From Nocardioides xinjiangensis (GTDB lineage: Bacteria > Actinomycetota > Actinomycetes > Propionibacteriales > Nocardioidaceae), in the NCBI RefSeq assembly GCF_017916455.1, contig NZ_JAFMSY010000001.1:620001-684000 (forward strand): a DNA stretch of 64,000 nucleotides. The letters run 5' to 3'. Every line of letters starts with the position of its first letter. Within the stretch, counting starts at the first letter, position 1. Below the pieces are notes generated by a model that saw only the letters and a program-made list of their open reading frames with translations, was not told the DNA's origin and ran no database searches. This document shows positions 47,750 through 55,799 of the stretch, in pieces. A program made the position numbers and the translations under genes.

Positions 47750-49318
47750 ATGCACCCCCGCAGCAGCAGCTATGACGTCGTCGTGGTCGGCGGCGGCCAC
47801 AACGGGCTCGTGAGCGCGGCGTACCTCGCACGCGCCGGGCTCTCGGTCCTCCTGCTCGAGCGCCTGGGCCACACCGGCGGCGCCGCGGTCTCGACCGAGC
47901 CCTTCGCGGGACGACCGGTCCGGCTCTCGCGCTACTCCTACCTCGTCAGCCTCATGCCGGAGCAGCTGATGGCCGACCTCGACCTCGACGTCCGGCTCGC
48001 CTCGCGCACCACGGCGTCGTACACCCCGTGGACCCGCGGCGAGCGCACGGGCGGCCTGCTCGTGGAGCGTCCCGAGGGCGAGGCGACCCGCGCCTCGTTC
48101 CGCGAGCTCACCGGCGGGGACGACGAGTACGCCGCGTGGCAGCGGTTCTACGGGGAGGTCGGCCGGCTCGCCGAGGTGGTGGCACCGACGCTGATGCGGC
48201 CGCTGCCCCTCGCCCGGGAGGTGCGCGACCTGGTCGACGAGCGCATCTGGGACGACGTGGTCGAGCGGCCGCTGGGCCGGGCGATCAGGTCGCGGTTCAG
48301 CGACGACACGGTCCGCGGCGTGGTGGCGACCGACGCGCTAATCGGGACGTTCGCCTCGCTGGACGACCCGTCGCTGGTGCAGAACCGCTGCTTCCTCTAC
48401 CACCTCGTCGGCAACGGCACCGGTGAGTGGCGGGTGCCCGTTGGGGGCATGGGCGCAGTGACGACCGCTCTCGCGACGGCCGCGGCGGGCGCGGGCGCCG
48501 AGATCGTGACCGGCGCGGGCGTCAGCGCCATCACACCCGGCCCGGACGGCGCCGAGGTCACCTGGCACGACGGCGAGCGCGAGCACGCCGTGACCGGCCG
48601 ACGGGTCCTGTCGGGCGTGGCCCCCTGGGTGCTGCGGATCCTGCTCGGCGAGGGCGAGGACACCGCGAGCAAGCCCGTCGGCTCGCAGCTCAAGATCAAC
48701 CTCCTCCTCGACCGGCTCCCGGGGCTGAGGTCGGGCGCCGACCCGGCCGTCGCGTTCGCCGGGACGCTCCACCTGGCCGAGGACTACAGCCTGCTCGAGC
48801 AGGCGTACGCCGCCGCGGCCGGCGGGGCCGTGCCGGACCCGCTGCCCGGCGAGGTCTACTGCCACAGCCTCACCGACCCCTCGATCCTGGGCGACCGCGC
48901 GGGGTCGGCCCACACGCTGACCTACTTCGGGCTGCACACCCCCGCCGGCCTCTTCGACGCCGACCCGTCGGCGCGCGAGGTCGCCACCCGGCGCGCGCTC
49001 GCCTCGCTCGACGCCGTGCTCACCGAGCCGCTCGCCGACTGCGTCGCCACTGACGCGGAAGGCCGGCCGTGCATCGAGGTGAAGGTCCCGCAGGACGTCG
49101 AGCGGGACCTCGCCATGCCCGGTGGGCACATCTTCCACGGCGACCTCGAGTGGCCGTGGGCGCCCAACCGCTCCCGCCTCGAGACCCCCGCGCAGCAGTG
49201 GGGCGTGCAGACCGCGCACGACGCGGTCCTGCTCTGCGGGGCGGGCGCACGCCGTGGCGGAGCGGTGTCCGGGCTGGGCGGCCACAACGCGGCCCAGGCC
49301 GTGCTGGCGGAGCTCTGA
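47750..49318 (+). CDS. FAD-dependent oxidoreductase, phytoene-desaturase/PYROXD2-like
   Basis: 522-aa flavoprotein with an N-terminal dinucleotide-binding motif VVVGGGHNGLVSAAYLARAG and ERLGHTGGAA, and a C-terminal FAD motif GAGARRGGAVSGLGGHNAA. The sequence is of the NAD(P)/FAD amine-oxidase-like group that includes phytoene desaturase relatives and PYROXD2; no carotenoid genes are near, so desaturase function is not supported. TACGTT (47738-47743) lies 6 nt before the ATG, leaderless. Confidence 0.88.
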   Translation: MHPRSSSYDVVVVGGGHNGLVSAAYLARAGLSVLLLERLGHTGGAAVSTEPFAGRPVRLSRYSYLVSLMPEQLMADLDLDVRLASRTTASYTPWTRGERTGGLLVERPEGEATRASFRELTGGDDEYAAWQRFYGEVGRLAEVVAPTLMRPLPLAREVRDLVDERIWDDVVERPLGRAIRSRFSDDTVRGVVATDALIGTFASLDDPSLVQNRCFLYHLVGNGTGEWRVPVGGMGAVTTALATAAAGAGAEIVTGAGVSAITPGPDGAEVTWHDGEREHAVTGRRVLSGVAPWVLRILLGEGEDTASKPVGSQLKINLLLDRLPGLRSGADPAVAFAGTLHLAEDYSLLEQAYAAAAGGAVPDPLPGEVYCHSLTDPSILGDRAGSAHTLTYFGLHTPAGLFDADPSAREVATRRALASLDAVLTEPLADCVATDAEGRPCIEVKVPQDVERDLAMPGGHIFHGDLEWPWAPNRSRLETPAQQWGVQTAHDAVLLCGAGARRGGAVSGLGGHNAAQAVLAEL

Positions 49319-49382
49319 GGGGATCCCCCTCGATTTCGTCTGCCGATCACGACGCGGTAGAGTTCTACTCGCTTCACCGCCT

Positions 49383-49455
<73 letters not shown>

Positions 49456-49460
49456 CCGAA

Positions 49461-49494
49461 GCCGAGAGCCGGTCCTCACGGACCGGCTCTCGGC
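49461..49494 (+). terminator. Terminator after tRNA-Lys
   Basis: 15-bp perfect stem with TCAC loop, followed by GTTTCC. Its core GAGCCGGTCC/GGACCGGCTC recurs in the hairpin at 49583-49607. Confidence 0.85.
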
Positions 49495-49582
49495 GTTTCC
49501 GGACTGGAGTGCGGACTGGCGTGCGCGGGCTGGCGTGTCCGGCGTCGGCGTTCGGGGAGTGTGCCGTCCCCGGACATGCGAA

Positions 49583-49607
49583 GAGCCGGTCCGTGGCGGA
49601 CCGGCTC
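49583..49607. terminator. Second hairpin with the same core, after the GPGG gene
   Basis: 10-bp stem GAGCCGGTCC/GGACCGGCTC with loop GTGGC, followed by CTCACGTTTCC. It lies downstream of the minus-strand small gene and may serve both directions. Nothing else is visible in 49495-49582. Confidence 0.7.
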
Positions 49608-49633
49608 CTCACGTTTCCCTCCCGCAGGGTGTC

Positions 49634-49777
49634 CTACGTGAACAGGCTGACTCCGCCCGGGCCGACGAGCAGCCCCACGACGATGAGCAGGATGCCCCAG
49701 AGCATCTGACCCCTGATCAACGAGACGATGCCGGACACCACGAGGATGACGGCAAGAATCCACAGCAGAAATGCCAT
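49634..49777 (-). CDS. GPGG-motif small membrane protein
   Basis: 47 aa, two hydrophobic helices (about 2-20 and 25-39) joined by LIRGQ, ending in VGPGGVSLFT, the signature of the small GPGG-motif membrane proteins of actinobacteria. AAGGGAG sits 8 nt before the ATG at 49777. Inverted repeat GGTTGA...TCAACC at 49792-49808 lies in its upstream region. The function of this group is unknown. The gene is short but the ribosome site and the conserved end support it. Confidence 0.75.
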   Translation of the reverse strand: MAFLLWILAVILVVSGIVSLIRGQMLWGILLIVVGLLVGPGGVSLFT

Positions 49778-49839
49778 TTCATGCTCCCTTCGGTTGAAAC
49801 CCTCAACCTAGCCTTCAGGCTTGGCGCGCGGAAAGCCGG

Positions 49840-50439
49840 TCACACCCCTACGGAGGGCGGCTCAGGACCCTCCTCCCGCAGTCGCGGCGGGGTGAACGAC
49901 TCGGGCCGGAACCCGGTCTTGTCGGCGTAGAAGTCGCGCAGGACGTCCATGTCGGCGCCCACGTCGCCGGTCGGGTGGAAGGTGGGACCCCAGCCGACGG
50001 TGCGCGAGGGGACGTCGAGGAACGCCAGCGTGATCGGCAGGCCGGTCTGGCGGGCGATCCGGTAGAAGCCGGACTTCCAGTACTCGCCCCGCGAGCGGGT
50101 GCCCTCCGCGGCGATCCCGATCAGCCAGGGGTCCTCGCCCTCCGCCTCGGCGAGCAGCTCCTTGATCGTCGCCGCCGGGTTCGTGCGGTCGAGCTCGACC
50201 GCACCCGTGCGCCGCAGCAGCCAGCCCAGCGGACCGACGAACAGCTCCCGCTTGACCAGCAGCCGGATCGTGATGCCGTACCGCCAGGCCAGCAGCATCG
50301 TCAGGACCCAGTCCCAGTTCGAGGTGTGCGGCGCGCCGACGAGGACGCCGCGCTCGGGCACCTCGCCCACGGTCCGCCACCGGACCGCGCGCAGGACGAG
50401 CCCCGCGACCCCGCGCCGGAGCGCGGACCCGGCGCTCAC
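49840..50439 (-). CDS. 1-acylglycerol-3-phosphate acyltransferase family protein
   Basis: 199 aa, PlsC-like fold. The catalytic HX4D motif is HTSNWD (His38, Asp43), the substrate-binding motif is AAEGTRS, and the segment VKRELFVGPLGWLL is typical. It may acylate lysophosphatidic acid or another membrane lipid precursor. The GTG start overlaps the GroES-like stop (GTGA), so it is the last gene of a six- or seven-gene coupled run that begins with cbiM. Confidence 0.88.
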   Translation of the reverse strand: MSAGSALRRGVAGLVLRAVRWRTVGEVPERGVLVGAPHTSNWDWVLTMLLAWRYGITIRLLVKRELFVGPLGWLLRRTGAVELDRTNPAATIKELLAEAEGEDPWLIGIAAEGTRSRGEYWKSGFYRIARQTGLPITLAFLDVPSRTVGWGPTFHPTGDVGADMDVLRDFYADKTGFRPESFTPPRLREEGPEPPSVGV

Positions 50440-50774
50440 AGGTAGAGCCCGGTCGAGCCGCCCTCGAGGCGCTCGGCCGCGACGGCGTGGACGTCGCGCT
50501 CGCGCATGACGACGTAGACCTCGCCCTGCACCTCGACCTCGGCCTTGTCCTCGGGGTCGAAGAGCACGCGGTCGCCGACCTCGACGGCGCGCGCGTGCGG
50601 GCCGACCGCGATGACCCGCGACCAGGCCAGGCGGCGGGCGCCCATCGCCGCGGTCGCCGGGATCACGATGCCACCGGTCGAGCGGCGCTCGCCGGCGTCC
50701 TTGTCGACCTCGACGAGCAGGCGGTCGTGCAGCATCTTGATGGGGGCGCTGCCCCCGGCCATGGTGCGCGCCAT
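50436..50774 (-). CDS. GroES-like co-chaperonin family protein
   Basis: 112 aa with a GroES beta barrel: MLHDRLLVEVDKD, RSTGGIVIPATA (mobile-loop region) and GDRVLFDPEDKAEVEVQGEVYVVMRERDV. The N-terminus and C-terminal tail are longer than in canonical GroES, and no groEL is near, so it is a divergent paralogue, not the main GroES. It starts 5 nt after the DUF3618 stop without a clear ribosome site and overlaps the PlsC-like gene, so it is translationally coupled on both sides. Confidence 0.85.
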   Translation of the reverse strand: MARTMAGGSAPIKMLHDRLLVEVDKDAGERRSTGGIVIPATAAMGARRLAWSRVIAVGPHARAVEVGDRVLFDPEDKAEVEVQGEVYVVMRERDVHAVAAERLEGGSTGLYL

Positions 50775-50779
50775 GTCGC

Positions 50780-51028
50780 TCAGCGGGCGACCCTGCGCAC
50801 GAGCGCGAGGAGCACCACGACGCCCACGACCGCGCCGGCGGCCTTGAGGATGTTGTCGGTGCGCGGCGCGCCGGTGTCGAGGTCGACGAAGCTCGACTTC
50901 ACCGTGGTCACCTGGCGCCCGACGATCGTCTTCGGGTGGGCGCGGTGGGCGAGCTGGTCGATCGTCGAGGCCAGACGCTGACGGGTCTCCTCGATCTCGC
51001 GCTCGAGCGCGCGCATGTCCTGGGTCAC
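50780..51028 (-). CDS. DUF3618 protein
   Basis: 82 aa. The N-terminal helix LEREIEETRQRLASTIDQLAHRAHP is the DUF3618 signature. It ends in a single membrane helix (about 60-78) and a short Arg-rich tail, so it is a small tail-anchored membrane protein. GTG start overlapping the cbiO stop (GTGA). Role unknown. Confidence 0.85.
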   Translation of the reverse strand: MTQDMRALEREIEETRQRLASTIDQLAHRAHPKTIVGRQVTTVKSSFVDLDTGAPRTDNILKAAGAVVGVVVLLALVRRVAR

Positions 51029-51780
51029 CCGGGAAGGCTATCAATGCGGCGCGGGTCGAACCCCCACGGCAGCTCGAGGCGGTGGGCGGCCATCAGCGCC
51101 TCATCGGTCAGCACGTCGAAGGTCGACCGGTCGGCCACCACGACCCCATGGCTCAGCACGACGCTGCGCGGGCACAGCTCGAGCGCGTAGGGCAGGTCGT
51201 GGGTCACCATCAGCACCGTCACGTCGAGGCTGCGCAGGATCTCGGCGAGCTCGCGCCGGGAGGCCGGGTCGAGGTTCGACGAGGGCTCGTCGAGCACGAG
51301 GACCTCGGGCTCCATCGCCAGCACCGTGGCGACCGCGACGCGGCGGCGCTGGCCGTAGGACAGGTGGTGCGGGGGCCGGTCGGCGAAGTCCGCCATCCCC
51401 ACGCGGTCCAGCGCGTCCATCACCCGGCGCTCGAGCGCGGTGCCGCGCAGGCCGAGGTTCGCCGGCCCGAACGCGACGTCCTGTCGCACCGTGCCGAGGA
51501 AGAGCTGGTCGTCGGGGTCCTGGAAGACGATCCCGACCCGCCGCCGGATCTCCTGCAGGTGCCGCTTCGCGACGGGCAGCCCGCTGACGGCGACCGAGCC
51601 CTTGCCAGCGGTGAGGATGCCGTTGAGGTGGAGCACCAGCGTGGTCTTGCCCGCGCCGTTGGGCCCGAGGAGCGCGACGCGCTCGCCGCGGTGGACGTGC
51701 AGGTCGACCCCGAACAGGGCCTGGTGGCCGTCGGGATAGGCGAAGGCGAGGCCCCGGACGTCCAGGACTGGGGTGCTCAC
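51025..51780 (-). CDS. cbiO: ECF/CbiO-type ABC transporter ATP-binding protein
   Basis: 251-aa ATPase of a metal ECF-type importer: Walker A GPNGAGKT, Q-loop FQDPDDQLF, signature LSYGQRRRV, Walker B VLVLDEPSS and switch His in VTHD. The FQDPDDQLF wording is typical of cobalt/nickel CbiO. GTG start overlaps the cbiQ stop (GTGA). Energises CbiMNQ. Confidence 0.94.
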   Translation of the reverse strand: MSTPVLDVRGLAFAYPDGHQALFGVDLHVHRGERVALLGPNGAGKTTLVLHLNGILTAGKGSVAVSGLPVAKRHLQEIRRRVGIVFQDPDDQLFLGTVRQDVAFGPANLGLRGTALERRVMDALDRVGMADFADRPPHHLSYGQRRRVAVATVLAMEPEVLVLDEPSSNLDPASRRELAEILRSLDVTVLMVTHDLPYALELCPRSVVLSHGVVVADRSTFDVLTDEALMAAHRLELPWGFDPRRIDSLPG

Positions 51781-52460
51781 GTCGGCAACTTACCGTCGTA
51801 CCCCCGCGACAGCATGGCCAGGTGGACCCGCTCGCCGCGCTCGTAGGAGCGGATGAACAGCGCACCGAGCGACCGCGCGAGCACCGGCCAGTGGCGGGGC
51901 GAGCGCGGGTCGCAGCCGCGTGAGCGGAGCGCGGTCATCATGCGGCCAAGCTCGGCCGTCACGACCTGCAGGTAGCGGATCATGAACCCCATGATCTGCA
52001 CGAGCAGGTCAGGCGTGCGCAGTCGCTGAAGGCCGCGCAGCAGGTCCTGCGGGTGGGTGGTGGCGGCCAGCGTGAGCGAGGCCAGCACGCCGATGCTGCC
52101 CTTGACCAGCAGCGCGAGGCCGGCGACCAGCCCCGGCTCGGAGACGCTGACCCCGAGCACGTCGGTGCGCGGGCCGTGGGCGATGAAGGGCATCAGCACC
52201 GCAAACACGACGAAGGGGACCTCGACCACCATCCGCGGCAGCAGGTGCCGCAGCGGCACCCGGGACACGGCAATCACGCCCAGCAGGACGGCTGCCTCCA
52301 GCGCGAAGACCGGGTAGGCCTCGCGCGGCGTCGCCACCACGACGAGCATGAACCCCAGCAGCGCCAGGACCTTGAGGTGCGCGGGTGCGCGATGGACCGG
52401 GCTGTCACCGCGCGGGCGCTCGCCGGGGACGTGGGACCGGTGGGCGTGACCGGTGCCCAC
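51777..52460 (-). CDS. cbiQ: ECF/CbiQ-type transmembrane component
   Basis: 227 aa, five or six membrane helices, with the two conserved coupling motifs of T components (ALRSRGCDP and AMLSRGYDG) near the C-terminus that contact the ATPase. The N-terminus carries a small His cluster (GHAHRSH) that could bind metal. GTG start directly follows the stop of the PDGLE gene. Part of the CbiMNQO-type metal importer. Confidence 0.92.
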   Translation of the reverse strand: MGTGHAHRSHVPGERPRGDSPVHRAPAHLKVLALLGFMLVVVATPREAYPVFALEAAVLLGVIAVSRVPLRHLLPRMVVEVPFVVFAVLMPFIAHGPRTDVLGVSVSEPGLVAGLALLVKGSIGVLASLTLAATTHPQDLLRGLQRLRTPDLLVQIMGFMIRYLQVVTAELGRMMTALRSRGCDPRSPRHWPVLARSLGALFIRSYERGERVHLAMLSRGYDGKLPT

Positions 52461-52784
52461 TCAGCCCTCGCTGTCGGCGGTCTCGCGGCGGCGGACCAGC
52501 CAGAACAACCCGGTGCTGAGGACGAGCATCACCACGACGCCGATCACGCCGGCGAGGCCGCCGCTCAGGCGCGCGTCGTCGACGCCGGAGGTCTGGTAGT
52601 CGGCGAGCGGGCTGTCGGCCGTGGCGGAGTCCTCGGCCGAGCCGAGGAACCCGGTCTGCTCGGCGACGTACTCCAGGCCGTCGGGGTGCGAGCTGGCGTA
52701 GTAGCTCGCCACGCCTGCCACGAGCAGGCTCACCACCAGGGCGACGACGAAGAACCCGCGAGTGCTCACGCGTGGGGTGCTCAC
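52461..52784 (-). CDS. PDGLE-domain protein (CbiN/NikN-like)
   Basis: 107 aa with an N-terminal membrane helix, the SSHPDGLEYVAEQTGF motif in the external loop and a C-terminal membrane helix. This is the small accessory component of nickel/cobalt ECF importers. GTG at 52784 overlaps the cbiM stop (GTGA). Confidence 0.88.
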   Translation of the reverse strand: MSTPRVSTRGFFVVALVVSLLVAGVASYYASSHPDGLEYVAEQTGFLGSAEDSATADSPLADYQTSGVDDARLSGGLAGVIGVVVMLVLSTGLFWLVRRRETADSEG

Positions 52785-53470
52785 GCGATCTCGATCGTGC
52801 GGGTCTCGAGCTCGCGCTCGGAGAGCAGCGACCGGGCGCCGTGCACGAGGTCGGGGCGGGAGCTCACGACGCTGGCGACGACCAGGCCGGTGACCACGGC
52901 CTCGCCGATCCCGATGACGGTGTGCCACCCGAGCATGGCGGCCAGCACCGCGCCGAGGTCCACCGGCACGTTGCCGCCCAGCGCGAAGAGCCCGGTGAAC
53001 ACGAGGGCGGCGACGGGGACGCTGAGCAGCGCACCGACGGCCGCTGCGGGCGCGACCACGGCGAGCCGCGACGGCAGCACGCGGCGCAGCAGCGCGAACA
53101 CGGCCCAGCCGACGGCCACGGTGACGATGCCGATCAGCGTGATGTTGGTCCCGAGGGCGGTGATGCCGCCGTCGGCCATCAGCAGCGCCTGCACCACGAG
53201 CACGACCGAGAGGCAGAGCACCGCCGTCCACGGTCCCGCCAGGACCGCGGCGAGCGCCCCGCCCATCAGGTGACCGCTCGTGCCGGCGCCCACGGGAAAG
53301 TTGACCATCTGTGCCGCGAACACGAACGTCGCGACGAGACCCGCCATCGGGGCCGTACGGTCGTCGAGCTCGCGTCGTGCGCCCCGGAGCGCGACCGCCA
53401 CCGCGGCTGTGGCCACGACGCCGGTCGCCACCGAGGTGGGGGCGTCGAGGAAGCCGTCAGGCACGTGCAC
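52781..53470 (-). CDS. cbiM: CbiM/NikM-type metal-binding substrate component
   Basis: 229 aa, seven membrane helices. It starts with (M)HVPDGFLD, in which the N-terminal Met-His chelates Co2+ or Ni2+ in CbiM/NikM; His in TSGHLMGG is the other ligand region. GTG start with AGGGAAG about 8 nt upstream. It heads the coupled run cbiM-PDGLE-cbiQ-cbiO-DUF3618-groES-like-plsC. The Nur-like box 103 bp upstream favours nickel as substrate over cobalt. Confidence 0.93.
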   Translation of the reverse strand: MHVPDGFLDAPTSVATGVVATAAVAVALRGARRELDDRTAPMAGLVATFVFAAQMVNFPVGAGTSGHLMGGALAAVLAGPWTAVLCLSVVLVVQALLMADGGITALGTNITLIGIVTVAVGWAVFALLRRVLPSRLAVVAPAAAVGALLSVPVAALVFTGLFALGGNVPVDLGAVLAAMLGWHTVIGIGEAVVTGLVVASVVSSRPDLVHGARSLLSERELETRTIEIA

Positions 53471-53572
53471 GCGGTCACTTCCCTGCTGTGGGCCAGCCCT
53501 CCAGGGGGCTGGTTGGATGTCAGGTGGCCGACGCGGATCCCCCGATGCCGCGCCGGCACACCTCCGACCTTA

Positions 53573-53589
53573 TTGCAAAGATCTTGCAA
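53573..53589. promoter_or_regulatory. Nur-box-like operator upstream of the nickel/cobalt transporter
   Basis: TTGCAA-AGATC-TTGCAA: two perfect TTGCAA half-sites 5 nt apart, matching the tTGCaa-N5-ttGCAA box recalled for the nickel sensor Nur of Streptomyces. It stands between the divergent cbiM and peroxiredoxin genes, 103 bp from the cbiM GTG and 55 bp from the bcp ATG. The nur gene itself is not in the window. A 7-bp hairpin (53493-53512) also lies in the cbiM leader. Confidence 0.7.
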
Positions 53590-53644
53590 CAACCACATCG
53601 AGCCCGAATTCCAGCCCGAGACCCCGCCCAGGAGCCCCACCGAC

Positions 53645-54124
53645 ATGACCGAGAGCCCGCACCGCCTCGTCCCCGGCGACGCCGCCCCCGACTTCACCCT
53701 CACCAGTGACAGCGGTGAGCAGGTCTCGCTGGCGGCCCTGCGCGGGCGGAAGGTGATCGTCTACTTCTACCCCGCGGCGATGACCCCCGGCTGCACGAAG
53801 CAGGCGTGCGACTTCTCCGACTCGCTCGACTCGCTGCGCGCCTCGGGCTACGAGGTGCTCGGGGTGTCGAAGGACGAGCCGGCCAGGCTGGCGAAGTTCC
53901 GCGAGCGCGACGCCCTCACCCTCACGCTGCTCTCCGACGGGGACCTCGCGGTCCACAAGGCCTACGGCGCCCACGGCACGAAGAAGCTCTACGGCAAGGA
54001 GGTCGAGGGCGTGATCCGCTCGACCTTCGTGATCGACGAGGACGGCGCGGTCCAGCTCGCGCAGTACAACGTCAAGGCGACCGGTCACGTCGCCAAGCTG
54101 CGCCGGGACCTCGGCCTCGACTGA
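53645..54124 (+). CDS. bcp: Thioredoxin-dependent thiol peroxidase (BCP/PrxQ)
   Basis: 159-aa atypical 2-Cys peroxiredoxin reducing H2O2 and organic peroxides. Peroxidatic Cys50 in PGCTKQAC with resolving Cys55 five residues on, as in PrxQ. The PGC lead reads AAMTPGC, with Met where many have Asp. AGGAG lies about 12 nt upstream of the ATG. The frame is open upstream as a shadow of cbiM. Divergent from cbiM around the Nur-like box, and followed 22 bp later by a tRNA gene. Confidence 0.95.
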   Translation: MTESPHRLVPGDAAPDFTLTSDSGEQVSLAALRGRKVIVYFYPAAMTPGCTKQACDFSDSLDSLRASGYEVLGVSKDEPARLAKFRERDALTLTLLSDGDLAVHKAYGAHGTKKLYGKEVEGVIRSTFVIDEDGAVQLAQYNVKATGHVAKLRRDLGLD

Positions 54125-54146
54125 CGCGTGTGAAGATGTGGCCCGC

Positions 54147-54220
54147 GCGCTCGTAGCCCAATTGGCAGAGGCACCAGGTTTAGGTCCTGGCCAGTGAGAG
54201 TTCGAGTCTCTCCGAGCGCA
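54147..54220 (+). tRNA. tRNA with anticodon TAG (Leu codons) but class I variable loop
   Basis: Acceptor GCGCTCG/CGAGCGC, anticodon stem CCAGG/CCTGG with loop TTTAGGT (anticodon UAG, codon CUA), T arm GAGAG-TTCGAGT-CTCTC, discriminator A, 74 nt. The variable loop is only CCAGT, while genuine tRNA-Leu is class II with a long variable arm. The D stem has three pairs and a C-A mismatch. The gene looks structurally sound, so a rare non-standard tRNA is more likely than a degraded one. Which amino acid it receives cannot be read. Confidence 0.85.
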
Positions 54221-54293
54221 CAGGCACGACCGGCGAGCCGAGTCCGGTCCGATCCCCCTGACGTGTGACGCCGCTCACCACTAGGGTCCGCGC

Positions 54294-55166
54294 ATGGATT
54301 CCGCGCTGACCACCGTCGGACTGCCCCTCGCCCTGGCGATCATCATGTTCGGCCTCGGGCTCGACCTCACCGTCGGCGACTTCAAGCGAGTCGCTCGCGC
54401 ACCCCGGGCCGTGGCCGTCGCCCTGGCCTGCCAGGTCGTGCTCCTGCCGGTCGTCTGCTTCGGGCTGGTCGTGCTGTTCGACCTGCCGGCCCTGCTCGGC
54501 ATCGGCATGCTCCTGCTCGCCGCCTCGCCGGGCGGCACCACGGCCAACCTGTTCAGCCACCTGTTCCGGGGCGACGTCGCGCTCAACATCACCCTGACCG
54601 CGATCAACACGGTCATCGCGGTCGTGACGCTGCCGGTGATCACCGGCCTCGCCATCGGGTACTTCGACCGGCAGGACGACGTCTCCATGCCGCTGGTGGA
54701 GATCGTCAAGGTCTTCGCGCTGATCCTGATGCCCGTGGGCCTCGGCATGGTCGTCAACAGGCGGGCGCCCGGCTTCGCGCGACGGATGGACAAGCCGGTG
54801 CGCATCGGGTCGGCGGTGTCCCTCGCGATCCTGGTGCTCGGGATCCTCATCGACCAGGTCGAGAACGTGGGCGACTACCTCGCGGACGTCGGCCTGATCA
54901 CGGCGCTGTTCTGCGCGATCAGCCTCGTGGTGGGCTACGTCGTGCCGAAGGCCCTCGGGGTGACCGGCCCGCAGGCCATCGCCTCGTCGATGGAGGTCGG
55001 CGTGCACAACGCGACCCTGGCGATCTTCGTGGCGGTCGAGGTGCTCGACGAGGTCGAGATCTCGGTGCCGGCCGCGGTCTACTCGCTCGTGATGTTCCTC
55101 TTCGCGGCGCTCTGGGGCGCGTGGGTGAGCAAGCGGGTCGACACCCGGGAGTCGGTGACGGCCTGA
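54294..55166 (+). CDS. BASS-family (bile acid:sodium symporter-like) transporter
   Basis: 290 aa, nine or ten membrane helices, with the two crossing-helix motifs: ASPGGTTANLFSHLFRGD and SMEVGVHNATLAIF. Family members co-transport organic anions (pyruvate, keto acids, bile acids) with sodium; the substrate here is unknown. TAGGGT (54282-54287) ends 6 nt before the ATG, leaderless. Convergent with rdgB, 13 bp between stops. Confidence 0.9.
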   Translation: MDSALTTVGLPLALAIIMFGLGLDLTVGDFKRVARAPRAVAVALACQVVLLPVVCFGLVVLFDLPALLGIGMLLLAASPGGTTANLFSHLFRGDVALNITLTAINTVIAVVTLPVITGLAIGYFDRQDDVSMPLVEIVKVFALILMPVGLGMVVNRRAPGFARRMDKPVRIGSAVSLAILVLGILIDQVENVGDYLADVGLITALFCAISLVVGYVVPKALGVTGPQAIASSMEVGVHNATLAIFVAVEVLDEVEISVPAAVYSLVMFLFAALWGAWVSKRVDTRESVTA

Positions 55167-55179
55167 GGAGCCGGCGGCC

Positions 55180-55799
55180 TCAGGACAGGTCGGCGGCGAC
55201 GTAGGGCGCCAGCTCGCGCAGGGCCCGGCCGCGGTGGGAGATCCGGTCCTTCTCGCCGGGCTCGAGCTCGGCGGCGGTGAGACCCGCGGCGTCGTGCTCG
55301 ACCGGGACGAAGACGACGTCGTAGCCGAAGCCGCCGCTCCCCCGCTGCTCCCGCACGATGCGTCCGTCCATGCGGCCCTCGACGACGCGCTCACCACCGT
55401 CCGGCATCACCCATGCGACCGCGCACGCGAAGTGGGCGCCGCGGCGCTCGTCGGGCACGTCGTGCAGCTGCGCGAGGAGGAGCTCGTTGTTCCGCTCGTC
55501 GGCCGCCCGCTTGTCACCGTGCGGCGAGCCCGACCACCGTGCGGAGAGCACGCCCGGCATCCCGTTGAGGGCGTCGACGCACAGCCCGCTGTCGTCGGCC
55601 ACGGAGGGCAGCCCGGTGGCCGCGACCCCGGCCCTGGCCTTGAGCAGCGCGTTGCCCGCGAAGGTCGGCTGGTCCTCGACCGGCTCGACGTAGCCGTCGA
55701 CGTCGGCGATGCCGAGCACCTCCACGTCGGGGACGTGAGCGGCGAGGATGCGCTGCATCTCGGCGATCTTCTTGGCGTTGGCAGAGGCGAGGAAGATCC

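Noticed and set aside
47750-49318. Carotenoid biosynthesis locus
   Set aside because: The flavoprotein resembles phytoene desaturases but no crtB, crtE or cyclase is near.
50436-50774. Main GroES of a groESL operon
   Set aside because: No groEL follows and the protein is divergent with longer ends; it belongs to the transporter-linked run.
53471-53644. Cobalamin riboswitch upstream of cbiM
   Set aside because: The leader is about 100 nt and lacks the B12-box and the multi-stem layout; only a small hairpin and the Nur-like box are seen.
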